NCBI GenBank assembly: GCA_020912385.1
Contig: CP087212.1
Span: 2,108,001-2,172,000, forward strand
Source of the DNA: Neofusicoccum parvum
Taxonomy: Eukaryota; Ascomycota; Dothideomycetes; Botryosphaeriales; Botryosphaeriaceae
Length of the DNA stretch: 64,000 nucleotides
Reading direction: 5' to 3'
The notes beneath the pieces were generated by a model. That model worked only from the letters and a program-made list of their open reading frames with translations, did no database searches and was not told where the DNA came from. The position numbers were made by a program, and so were the translations under genes. This document shows positions 55,270-64,000 of this stretch, one piece after another (position 1 is the stretch's first letter; each line of letters starts with the position of its first letter).

Positions 55270-57209
55270 GGCTTAATCGGGTAAGGGATTGAAGAGCAGA
55301 AAGAAGCTTCACTGAAAGCCACAGCGGCCGGTATTGCGGATTGGATTTTTGATGGTGCCAACTGAACCGTTTAGTACTAAAACCTCTTCATTGTAGAAAA
55401 CCACACCGGAGGGAAAGTTGCGCAAGCTGCAGCAGCAAAACCATACTACCAGTCGGAAAACCATCTCCTGAGGCTCGCAACCATCTCCTGAGGCTCGAAA
55501 CCATCTCCAGAAGCTTGAAAACCAGCGCCAAGCACATTTATAGTAGGAAAACCATGATAGGACCCTGAAGGTTGGCGATTACAGCAAGGTGGAAACCCCA
55601 ATCAGCGCCTCTCGTGTGGAGGCTGTCAACCAGATGATGCGCAAGTGACCTGCTGGGCAGCGGCGGAAGTCGGCACGCCGAGACATTTTTGGGGAGGAGC
55701 GGGGCGCGAGCGCTCGCGTGCTGGTGGCGCTGGTTTCAATGTCTAGGCTGTGAGCATTTGCGTATTGAAACGAGCCTGGAGAATTGCGCGATGGAGCATA
55801 TGGTTGTTGATTGGTAACGGAGCGTTGCCGGAGGAGGCTAACGCTGGTTCTTGAGCCATGATAAGCGAGTCCAATGAGATCATACGGCAGGAAATTATCC
55901 GGCTGCGGCTGATACACAGTACTGTTTCCTCTCTATGCCTTGGTCGATTGTGTTGAATGAAGAACCGGTTTGGTGTGGTAGATCCTTTGTTCGGTGCGTG
56001 GGAAGGCAGATATGGTATCATCAAAGCGTTGCGACGGAGTTATGGTAGACTGGCAGCGCTTCGGGAGCATTATTACCACCAGGCAATGGCACAGAACTGC
56101 GCGCAGCTCCATCTTTAAGTATAACGTATAATGCAGCACGCATGAGGCTGAGATCCATTTTCAGCCTCCAAGTGGGTATAGCGCTCCGCTCGAAATCCCT
56201 TCGGTATACCATTATCAACCAGAGAAACACTATGACAACGGCCTCTGGAAGTCTCCATAGCGACAACCAAAAGCAGCCGATGGCGTTGACCGCTTGTTGG
56301 TGCCTGATCGCTCGCAGGTGCGCGCACCATCAACCAGCACTTCACTTTGGCGCATCCGCCTTGCAAAGCTGATAAAGCCCGGCACTGTTCTGATTCTCAT
56401 TCGCAAGAAACAGTGAAATGTAGCTGACCGGCGATGCATTCAGTGAACCATGTGCGCCTTCAACTTCGTGAAAAATAAGACATGGCTTTACTACGTAAAT
56501 CCACGAGCGACAAGACAGCCCCACAAGCTAGTAATCCTGGCCCGGGCTTATGTTCGAACACCATACTAACCCAAGATGGCTCTCTAAGCGAGCGACCCCC
56601 CTGTCTGCGAGACGACATCGCAACAGAGCCCCACGCGACGCCCCCCAAACCCACCGGTGGTTTGCTGTGGGTTTTCTCCAATCCCGCCGCCTAATCGCAA
56701 GCCTCACCACTTGGTTGCACAGCTGCCTGCTCGCACCATCGGATATGCCGGGGTAACACCACGAAAACCTTTACATTGGAGCACTTCTATCGCCTTCGGT
56801 GAGTGTCTTGGGCTAAGGGCTCTTGGGGAGTCAATCAGAGGCAAGTGTTCGCATCGTTTAAAGAGCCCAGGCAACTTTGCTCATGCAAAGATAACCCCCT
56901 CCCAAGTCTTGTGAACTCGTCTGTAGTACTTTCTTTGAAAACCAGGAGAAATGAAATGTTTGTCTTCGCCTCATTTAACCTCTACCTTGTTGTTCTCTTC
57001 GGCCTCTTACTCTCGCTGGGTGGTCTGCGTACCTGCCTGGTCATTGAAGTGATCTCCATGAACTTTCCTTTGCGAGCCGTCTCATGTGCATGAACAAAAA
57101 ATACTGCTCAATGCAACAAAACGAGGGTATCGAACTAAACGCCTAATCCACCATCATAATCTCGCATCCATTTCCCTATCCCCAACCTCCCGCCTCCCAC
57201 AAAAAACCA
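55270..57209. other. 1.9 kb gene-poor interval with a 20-bp tandem repeat
   Basis: Short overlapping frames on both strands, none recognisable; a minus-strand frame at 56021-56266 has a membrane-like segment but no support. The left part, probably the promoter of the C2H2 gene, holds a four-unit repeat. Confidence 0.4.
55441..55520. repeat. 20-bp tandem repeat, four units
   Basis: Exact 20-bp period: units start at 55441, 55461, 55481 and 55501, each beginning CCAT and ending in an A run; the second and third units differ at one position only (CAA versus AAA end). The GGAAAACCAT word recurs once more at 55547. Confidence 0.85.
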
Positions 57210-59253
57210 TCACGACCTCCCCTCCACCACCCCCGCCGCCCTCCCCAAAAACCCATTAAACTCCCTCACCCTCCCCAACAGCCCGCTCCCGGCACCCGCG
57301 TCACTTACGCCCCCGCCCACCAAATCGTCCACCTCCCACACGACCCCCACCTCCGGCCCCTCATCCGCCCTCCCCTCCCTCACCGCCTTCTCCCGCCCCC
57401 GCTGCACCGCCGTCTCGATGCCGAACAGCACGTCGTTCAGCTCCTCGTCGCGGCGCCGCCTCGCCTCCGCGTGCATGTGGGCCCGGCGGACCGCGTCCAT
57501 CCGCAGCGCCACCTCGTCGCGCTCCTTGCGGATGCCCAGGAACTCCGCGCGCAGCGCGACCTTCTCCTTTGCGGCGGCCTTTGCGCGGGCGCGCAGGGCC
57601 TCGCCGGCGTCGACGGCTTCAGTCAGCTCGAAGAGGCGGTCGGCCAGCTCGGTCGCGAAGGCCTCGACGGTGCGCGCGCGGCGGGTGAGCTCGGCGCGGC
57701 GAGGCTTGTCGGCCGTGCCGACGTCGGCGGCTTGCTGGAGGAGGGCGGTGGACATGCGGGTCGTCAGCTCCGAGGTGATTTGCGCGAGGATGTCGACGGC
57801 GTTGACCTTGGGCAGGCGAGGGTTCGACACGGCGGACGGGGTGGGCAGTTCGAGCTCGTCGATCTGCGACGCGTCGTCGGAAGGCTTGCGGAGGCCTGAG
57901 AGGCGGTAGACGGTTACGGGGATGCGAGGGCCTCTGTCGCCAGCGGTGCTGCTGCGGCGAGGCCGCTTGCGTGCTGGCGCGGTGGACGCTAGCAGAGTTT
58001 TACGCGGCTTTGGTGCGGGAGCTGCGGGTTTGGATATGGACGGTCTTCCGCGAGCCTTCGGTTGTTGCCTAGTATTACTGCTTGAAGCTTCAGGTGTTGA
58101 GGCACGAGATGCTACCTCGTCCTCGGAGGCTTCCGCGTCCTCGAATACTGAAGCACCTGAGTCCGATTCGGACTCAGGAACACGTCCAGATTGTCGCCGC
58201 GATGCGACAGGAGAAAGCTCGTCCGGTGACAATTCATCAGCAACCTCTTCGTCTTCCTCGTCGATCGGATCTTCATGAACTATTGCTACGCGCGAGCTTC
58301 TGCGAGGCTTTCTCGCACTAGCGGCTTTTGACGGTTCTGCAATCGTGTTCGGATCTTCAATGGACTTCCGAGGTCTTCCAGGAAGTTTGGTAGTTGGCAG
58401 TGGGCTGTTCTCATCTTGGCTCACAAATAGACCTGGGCTTGAGGCGGCCCTCGCACTGCTCACAATCGCCAACGAGCTCCGAGGCCTCCTCTCCGTCGAA
58501 AGGGTATGATCCTCGTCATTCTCATCCAACTCATCTCCTGCTTCTTCCGGCACCGTTTTTGGTGTATCTTGTACACGTCCGCTTTTTCTCCGAGCCGAAT
58601 CAAAGGGCCCTTTCCTTGCGGATGTTTGAAACTCCTCGTCGTTCTCTAGCAACTCGTCTCCCTCGCTTTCAAGTTGTGCCTGTTGGACAGCACTCGACCT
58701 TTTCCTCTTGCCTGTGACAGATGGAGTGACAAAAGTCTGCTCATGCTGTTGGATAGGCGTCTTCGATCGCCGTTTCCCCCCACTCGGCCGGGCCGAGGAG
58801 CTCCCTGCAGATGTGGGTTCTTCCTTAGGTGTCTTGCGGGCCGATGCTCGGGGCGGCAGCGGCGCGGGAGATTTCCGGGTCGAGCGCTGAGCAGGGTTCG
58901 CATTCGATGCCCGGCGCGAGGACGTTGATGCTGGGGTTCGGCGAGTGGAGCGTTGCGTAGGCAGAGGGTTTGCAGCGGGTGTCCGGCGTGAGGAAGGCTG
59001 CGCAGGTAGAGCCTTGGGTGTTCGACGCGCGGACGGTTGGGCCGGAAGTGCTGGGCCCCCGAAGGTAAAACCAAAGTTGCCGACCGATAGACCGCTCGTC
59101 CTATCCGATATCAGCGGTGCCCACAATGCAGGAGAACAGGTTACTTACCCGGCGCCGCGCTGGCGCATACGGCGTCTCTCTTCACGATCTGCAGTAGTTC
59201 TGTTAGCTACTATATATAAACGCCATATAGATGAGCTTACCGTTTGGCGCCAT
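57210..59253 (-). CDS. ame1: Inner kinetochore subunit Ame1 (CENP-U-like)
   Basis: Component of the inner kinetochore COMA/CCAN complex that connects centromeric chromatin to the Mis12 complex. Exons on the minus strand: 59253-59241, 59188-59149 and 59100-57210 (introns 52 and 48 bp), 647 residues. The tiny first two exons encode MAPNDREERRMRQRGAG, the short basic N-terminus seen in fungal members. The conserved C-terminal part reads RIPVTVYRLSG, KVNAVDILAQITSELTTRMS, RTVEAFATELADRLFELTEA, KEKVALRAEFLGIRKERDEV and GLLGRVREFNGFLGRAA, predicted coiled coil. Between them is a long disordered region with repeated Ser-x-Arg-Arg/Lys-Thr/Ser-Pro motifs (residues ~30-125), GRPRK-type AT-hook-like and basic patches, and acidic stretches. 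The 3' part of the gene is very GC-rich. Assignment rests on recognising the C-terminal block, not on a search. Confidence 0.82.
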
Positions 59254-59735
59254 GGTAGGAGGGCGATGGGCGTTGCGGGGAACAGGTGGTGGTGAGTCGC
59301 GTTTGGGGACGCGTCGAGGGTGACGCGCTGTTTGGGGATCGATGTCGGAGACGAAGCTCCGATGCGCGCAGCGCCAAGACTCCTCTCCGCTCCGCTCCGC
59401 GCTTCTTCCCGCTGCGCAGCCACGCAGGATTCGTGCAGACGGCGGATGCAAGAACTACCGGATTGCTCAATAGGCCGGATCTTCTTCCCATGACCGCGTC
59501 ACATGCACATAGGCGGCGGCGCCAGAGGGGCGAGGTCTGGCAGGTGGCGCTCGGTAGATCGCTCTACTGTGGCTGCGACGTCATGGCGTCGCGGGGATGA
59601 TCTGCCCTTTCCCGCCGCCTTCTGCTTTCTGCTTTCTTTCTCAACGCAAATCCGAGCCGCATCTTTGATCTACCACACCCATTTACACGTCTCACATTAC
59701 TATACCCAGTCGCTCACGCTGAGACACTCGCCACG
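59254..59735. promoter_or_regulatory. Bidirectional promoter, Ame1 and DUF1769 genes
   Basis: Head-to-head interval of 482 bp; no TATA box seen; long antisense frames are compositional. Confidence 0.45.
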
Positions 59736-60963
59736 ATGGCTGACCACACTAAATACATCCTTAAAGTCACTGCCGGTCGCGACTACGACCCAAAAAACCA
59801 CTCTGAAGTGCGTGTCAACACCGCCGACTCTGTTGACATCTCCACCGAGCACCTCGACGCAAGGATCTGGGTCCGCGTCAAGGACTATCGCGGTGAGCTA
59901 TGCAGCCTTCTTGTAATGAACCACGCTGACATGCCCCAGGTCTGCCTAAGGGCTCACCATCGACGTCGCCCTACTTCGAGCACGCAAACCACACCAGCGA
60001 TCGTTACAGCATAGCATACTCGTTCCGCCTGAAGAAGGATATCTCCGGTGACAAGCTAGTGTTCGGAAACGACTTTGATCATCCGATCCGGGACCGTTTG
60101 CCGTGGGGCTTTAGCACCGCTTTCAACTGGGTCAAGGGATGGGTTGACGCAACCATGGAAGGCGATGTCTACGCAGACGAGCCGTACCTCTACTCGCCCA
60201 TTCTGAGCTCCATGAACATAATCTCTGTCGGAGGCAAAGGCCAGAGCATCTCCGACGTCGCGGAGGGCGCGGGTGAGAAGACAGGCGAGGGAGACCAGAC
60301 GGCCATCATCTTCAAAGAAGGCTCACAGAAGGATGGCCAGGAAGTGCGTGAGAAGTCGGCCATGCCGACCGACAACTCGCAGAGGAAGAGGTACTTCCAG
60401 CAGCTTCAACCCCGGAAAGACTTCATCTTCGAGAAGGACCGCGCCTTTGCTTGTGACTTCTTCAACGGTATGCTCTGTCATCACTCATGGAACAGTTAGT
60501 ACAGTGCTAACAACTGACCTAGGCTACCTGGACTTCAATGGTATGCTCTGTCATTACTCATGAAGAAGTCGGTACAGTACTGACAACTGGCCCACAAGAA
60601 TTCTCACTAAAGCTCCCAATCATCACCATTCCCGTTATCAGCTACTGGGATGGCCAGCCTCTTCGGTATGCCCGACCCCTGTCCTTCGCATCTCCTGTGT
60701 CGAAGTGTCTTTATCCCATTGGTCGTTCGCTCAAGCAGGTCTCTAACTGACACAGAACGCACACTCTTAGATATGTGCTGAGGAACCTCGAGACGAAAGA
60801 AGTCTACTTTGTCATCCTCTTCTCCCTCGTTCCTGTTGAAACTCTCAACAACGAGGACACCGGTGCATCCGGAGACTCGAAGAACGAGGAATGGGAGAAG
60901 GTGGAGAAGGACAAGAGTAGCGAACAGAATCAGTCCAAGACCACTGATGATGATATTGACTAA
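59736..60963 (+). CDS. DUF1769 family protein
   Basis: Conserved fungal protein of unknown function, 320 residues from five exons: 59736-59892, 59940-60467, 60523-60540, 60599-60665, 60771-60963. Diagnostic blocks are YILKVTAGRDYDPKNHSEVRVN, SPYFEHANHTSDRYSIAYSF, LVFGNDFDHPIRDRLPWGF, DPDGDVYADEPYLYSP-like GDVYADEPYLYSPILSS, KDFIFEKDRAFACDFFN and LDFNEFSLKLP, all typical of DUF1769. The third exon is only 18 nt (GYLDFN) and sits between two introns of near-identical sequence. The C-terminus is acidic and disordered. The start ATG follows a short A/C-rich leader. It is divergent from ame1. No enzymatic motif is evident and I do not assign a function. Confidence 0.88.
60468..60522 (+). repeat. 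Intron A of duplicated intron pair (DUF1769 gene)
   Basis: 55-bp intron starting GTATGCTCTGTCAT and containing a TGCTAACAA branch site. It is near-identical to the next intron (43 of the first 52 positions match without gaps, counted by eye). Confidence 0.85.
60541..60598 (+). repeat. Intron B of duplicated intron pair (DUF1769 gene)
   Basis: 58-bp intron beginning with the same 14 bases as intron A and with a TACTGACAA branch site. It lies 73 bp downstream of intron A, separated by the 18-nt micro-exon. Confidence 0.85.
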
Positions 60964-62118
60964 ATGGTTTGTTAGGTGTTGCTCACCTTCGATCCAGATG
61001 GCCCTGGTTGGGGCTTCTGAGAGGTGGAGCTGGTGAAGATGTAGACGAAGATTCAGATGATGAATTCTTGAGGAGAGAGGAAATCGGTGACAGAAAAATA
61101 CAATCGCTGAGAGATAGAGATGAAGAAAAGAAGACACGTCTGCCGAGATGGATGACGCCAGATCTAGACAAGGAGCAGCGGCATAATCTGTGGGTGCAGA
61201 AGCACCGACGCAGGCGAGAAATGAGCCAAAATCAGACCGACGATCGCGGTTTGGAGTCCGCCAGAGTCAGGCAGAGTTCCGGTCAACATGCGTCAGGAAA
61301 CCCCCGTCAACATTCGCAGCATCCACAAAATCATAATCAGCACGTATAAAGCGTCAACTCAGCTAAGGCACGGCAGCGCCATCGTTTTCCAGCGGCCTTT
61401 GCCTTGACTAGCTCAAGATCAGACAACGTTTATTCCGGCCGGTCCCAGACAACTCACGACGCTCTGGGCGAAGAAGAAGCTGGATATGAGATCATCGATC
61501 CTAAGGGGTTGTATAGGTCTGTTGATAACGGAATGCCAGCCAACAGGAGGCAGAAGAAGCAGGGATACATCGATGAACACATAAAACGAGTATAACCTCT
61601 TCCAATCCCGCGCCAGCGCGTGTCAACGTCTGAGAGCCGCAGGCAACGAGTGTGAGAATCGTTCCAAGAGCGTTGTAGATTAGACTGATTAGAGCTCAAA
61701 TGTTTAAGAATAGATTCAAGAGACTTCCACCCTATCGATATTCGTAAATTCTCTGCTTGTGGATGATGCTACAGTTGAGTTAATGTTAGCTGCACCGTGA
61801 TGTTGGTTTAGGAAGTGACGCAATGAAGATATTTATTTTCGTGCACCTTGTGCTTTCCCAGTCACGTTCTTGCATCTCTACGAATCTTTCGGCTCACATC
61901 TTGTAGCATGCCTTCGTAATGCAACAGTCCCCAAAATGACCACACATCTCACAACCATCGTGCACAGATAAATGACAGGGAGATTGTACATTCGTGAAGC
62001 TATCTATTACTTCATACCCATCCCGATAAAAAATTACACAGGGTAGTCATAACCAGAAAATTATCTAAAAGAGATCATCATCTACAATTCATAACATCAT
62101 CACCCTTCCCCCCACCAC
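60964..62118. other. Intergenic with an unassigned coding-like frame
   Basis: From 60960 to 61595 one plus-strand frame is open except for a single TAA at 61347-61349. It encodes charged sequence (DEDSDDEFLRREEIGD, RLPRWMTPDLDKEQ, YEIIDPKGLYRSVDNG). An intron 61344-61448 (GTATAA donor, CCCAG acceptor) would bypass the stop in frame, but no good ATG precedes it. It may be a remnant or a missed gene. The rest, 61.6-62.1 kb, is AT-rich and featureless. Confidence 0.35.
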
Positions 62119-64000
62119 CTAAGCCAGCACGGCGCTCAACGTCCTCTCCGCGACGTTGAAGCCGACCTCGACCTTGATCTCGCCGGCCGGCACGGTCCAC
62201 TCCTGCGCGGCGACGTCCCAGTAGCTGACGTCGCGGCGGTGCAGCTCGAAGCCGACGGACTTGCTCTCGCCGGGGGCGAGGTAGACCTTGTCGAAGCCGC
62301 GCAGCTGCCAGGCCGGGGTGCCGGCCGGGGCGCCGGCGTCGAGCAGGTTGAGGTAGAGCTGGGGGACGGCGGCGCCGGCGACGGCGCCTGTGTTGGTGAC
62401 GGTGACGTTGGCGGTGTAGACGGTCGCCCAGAGGTCGGCGTTGCCGCCGGGCACGATGGTGGCGTCGGCGCCGGGCGTGGTGCCGGCGATCGAGGCGTCG
62501 GTCGCCGACGACACGACCAGGTCCGAGACGTTGAAGGTGGTGTAGGAGAGACCGAACCCGAAGGGGTAGAGGACCGAGTCGGTGCGGTTGGCCGCGATGT
62601 AGTAGCGGTAGTCGATCATGTTGCCCTCGGTGAAGTCGGCCTGCCACGCGTCGGGGTCGGTGGTCTCGACGAGGGCGGTGCTGTTGACGAGGGTCCTGGG
62701 GAAGACGGAGTCGGAGATGGGGATGGTGTAGGGAAGGCGGCCAGACGGGTTGATGGCGCCGTAGAGGATGTCGACGAGCGAGTTACCCGACTCCTGGCCC
62801 GGGAAGTGGGCGGCGATGATGGCGGTGACGTTGGGGTTGGAGGCGAAGGGGTAGACGGTGGGACCCGTGCCGTAGTGGACGACGACAGTGTTGTTGCAGC
62901 TGGCGGCGACGGTGTTGACGACACCTGTGCCGTTGTACTCGGGGTAGATGGTCTCGCGGTCGAAGCCTTCGGTCGCCCAGGACTTGATGAAGACGAGGCA
63001 GACGTCGGGGTTGGGGAAGATGGAGTCGATGCCGTAGGTCGTGATGGCCTCATTAGAGGTTATGAACTGCAGGAGAGAGCCATCTTCCTTGGTCTTTGCC
63101 TTGAGGGCGTCAAGAGGAGTGACAACGTATGAGAAACGGCCAGTTCCACTACCACCACCGGAAGCAAGGTTTCCGTATTCAGCGTCGGTAGCCTTGAAGG
63201 GGCTGCCGCCAACAAGCGAGTAGAGACCCTCGGCATAGTCAACAGCGGCATTGCCGAAGACAGCGACGTTCTTGGGGGCACTCAGCGGGAGAGCACCGTT
63301 GGTGTTCTTGAGCAAAACGGTGCCGTTGGCAGCAGATTCCCGAATGAATTTGGCAGTCTCTTCGCTGCGGAGGTCGACAACATCGGCCTCGTCGCCGACT
63401 TGAAACTCGTAGTCCCAGGTCGATTCCGCCTTGCCGTTAAGAACGTTCGAGTAGGCATCAACCTTGGGGAAGTCCTTATCCTGTCCGAGGTGGAAGTAAG
63501 GAGTTAGCACCCTGAGTACCATGTCGTCAATCCTGGACTCTGGGATGGTGCCGTTAGTGACAGCAGCAGTCGCGTTCGGGCCCCAATATGAAGGAGTGGC
63601 AGTGGTGAAGCCAATACCACCAGGCATGTTCATGTCCAGGCCAGACTCGATGGTGGCGACACCAGAGTGGACCGCACCCCAGTCGGACATAACGAAGCCT
63701 TGGAAGTTGAGCTCGGTCTTCAGCAGGCCGTTGAGAATCTTGGAGTTCTGGCAGCCGTAGGAGCCGTTGAGACGGTTGTACGAGCACATGACACTGGCGG
63801 TACCGGCATGTACAGCGTTGGCGAAAGGCCAAAGGTAAGACTCGTGCATTGTCTTGTCGTCAATATTCGACGACACAGACATGATGGTCGTGCCATCATC
63901 AGCCGTGCTCGGATTACGCTGGGTATCCTGCTCGTTACCGATGAAGTGCTTGGTGGTTGCCTGTACACCGGCATCCTGAACACCCCAGACAGACTCCTGG
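62119..64000 (-). CDS. Beta-glucosidase, glycoside hydrolase family 3 (5' end beyond window)
   Basis: Minus-strand gene truncated by the right edge; 627 residues are visible and the frame is still open at 64000. Visible GH3 features: TTKHFIGNEQDTQRN, SYLWPFANAVHAGTASVMCSYNRLNG, the nucleophile Asp in FQGFVMSDWGAVHSG, DMNMPGG, then the C-terminal alpha/beta sandwich (AANGTVLLKNTNGALPL, VAVFGNAA, WATEGFDRE, NPNVTAIIAAHFPGQESGNSLVDILYGAINPSGRLPYT) and the fibronectin-III-like domain (YPFGFGLSYTTF, VTVTNTGAVAGAAVPQLYL, LRGFDKVYLAPGES). It hydrolyses terminal beta-glucosides, usually cellobiose, outside the cell; several N-glycosylation sequons fit secretion. The signal peptide, if any, is not in the window. 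The 3' end is very GC-rich. No introns are seen in this part. Confidence 0.95.
   Translation of the reverse strand, partial: QESVWGVQDAGVQATTKHFIGNEQDTQRNPSTADDGTTIMSVSSNIDDKTMHESYLWPFANAVHAGTASVMCSYNRLNGSYGCQNSKILNGLLKTELNFQGFVMSDWGAVHSGVATIESGLDMNMPGGIGFTTATPSYWGPNATAAVTNGTIPESRIDDMVLRVLTPYFHLGQDKDFPKVDAYSNVLNGKAESTWDYEFQVGDEADVVDLRSEETAKFIRESAANGTVLLKNTNGALPLSAPKNVAVFGNAAVDYAEGLYSLVGGSPFKATDAEYGNLASGGGSGTGRFSYVVTPLDALKAKTKEDGSLLQFITSNEAITTYGIDSIFPNPDVCLVFIKSWATEGFDRETIYPEYNGTGVVNTVAASCNNTVVVHYGTGPTVYPFASNPNVTAIIAAHFPGQESGNSLVDILYGAINPSGRLPYTIPISDSVFPRTLVNSTALVETTDPDAWQADFTEGNMIDYRYYIAANRTDSVLYPFGFGLSYTTFNVSDLVVSSATDASIAGTTPGADATIVPGGNADLWATVYTANVTVTNTGAVAGAAVPQLYLNLLDAGAPAGTPAWQLRGFDKVYLAPGESKSVGFELHRRDVSYWDVAAQEWTVPAGEIKVEVGFNVAERTLSAVLA

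Noticed and set aside
56342..56524. Minus-strand frame with an AHGSLNAS stretch resembling the CoA-transferase HGSLNPS motif
   Set aside because: Only a few residues match and no other part of the fold is nearby; likely chance.
62239..63132. Long plus-strand frame opposite the beta-glucosidase
   Set aside because: Composition-driven Gly/Val/Asp repeat from GC-rich antisense; the minus strand is an unmistakable GH3 protein.

Overview
The window reads as nuclear DNA of a filamentous ascomycete (Pezizomycotina). Most genes carry short introns of about 47-118 bp with GT-AG ends and a CTAAC/CTGAC-like branch site. Two genes encode HET (heterokaryon incompatibility) domains, and the set also includes a PL4 rhamnogalacturonan lyase, a GH3 beta-glucosidase and a fungal kinesin-5. 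No rRNA, tRNA, CRISPR array or intact transposon was seen. The class within Pezizomycotina cannot be fixed from sequence reading alone.

Layout. 0-26.6 kb is mostly housekeeping: class II DAHP synthase (-), a HYPK-like UBA protein (+), a rhamnogalacturonan lyase (+) behind a 2.5 kb gene-poor stretch, a CSC1/OSCA-type channel (+), a HET gene (-), a nine-exon CorA-like transporter (-), a PHAF1/UPF0183 protein (-) divergent from kinesin-5 (+), and a second HET gene (+). From 27.8 to 53.6 kb lies an accessory, enzyme-rich block: a zinc-type alcohol dehydrogenase with a one-base frameshift (-), carboxylesterase (+), GRE2-like reductase (+), an F-box-like protein (-), aldehyde dehydrogenase (-), a 988-residue tandem PLP decarboxylase-like protein (-), a bZIP regulator (+), a class III CoA-transferase (-), an aldo/keto reductase with an unrecognised N-terminal half (-), a salicylate-hydroxylase-like FAD monooxygenase (+) and an esterase-D/S-formylglutathione-hydrolase-like protein whose nucleophile serine is cysteine (+). 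From 54.4 kb on: a C2H2 protein (-), the inner kinetochore subunit Ame1 (-), a DUF1769 protein (+) and the 3' part of a GH3 beta-glucosidase (-) that runs off the right edge.

How they may work together. The 27.8-53.6 kb block has the make-up of a catabolic or small specialised-metabolism cluster without a PKS or NRPS: decarboxylase, oxidoreductases, hydrolases, CoA transferase and a local bZIP factor that shares a 2.3 kb divergent promoter with the tandem decarboxylase. This is inference from content only. The most unusual observations are (1) the decarboxylase-like protein made of two fold copies, one of which lacks the PLP lysine; (2) two near-identical introns 73 bp apart flanking an 18-nt micro-exon in the DUF1769 gene, which looks like recent intron gain; (3) the Ser-to-Cys nucleophile change in the esterase-D-like protein; and (4) the aldo/keto reductase with a large unknown N-terminal domain.

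Gene models were built by hand from reading frames and splice signals. Exon coordinates are given in each entry, and frame arithmetic was checked for every spliced gene.
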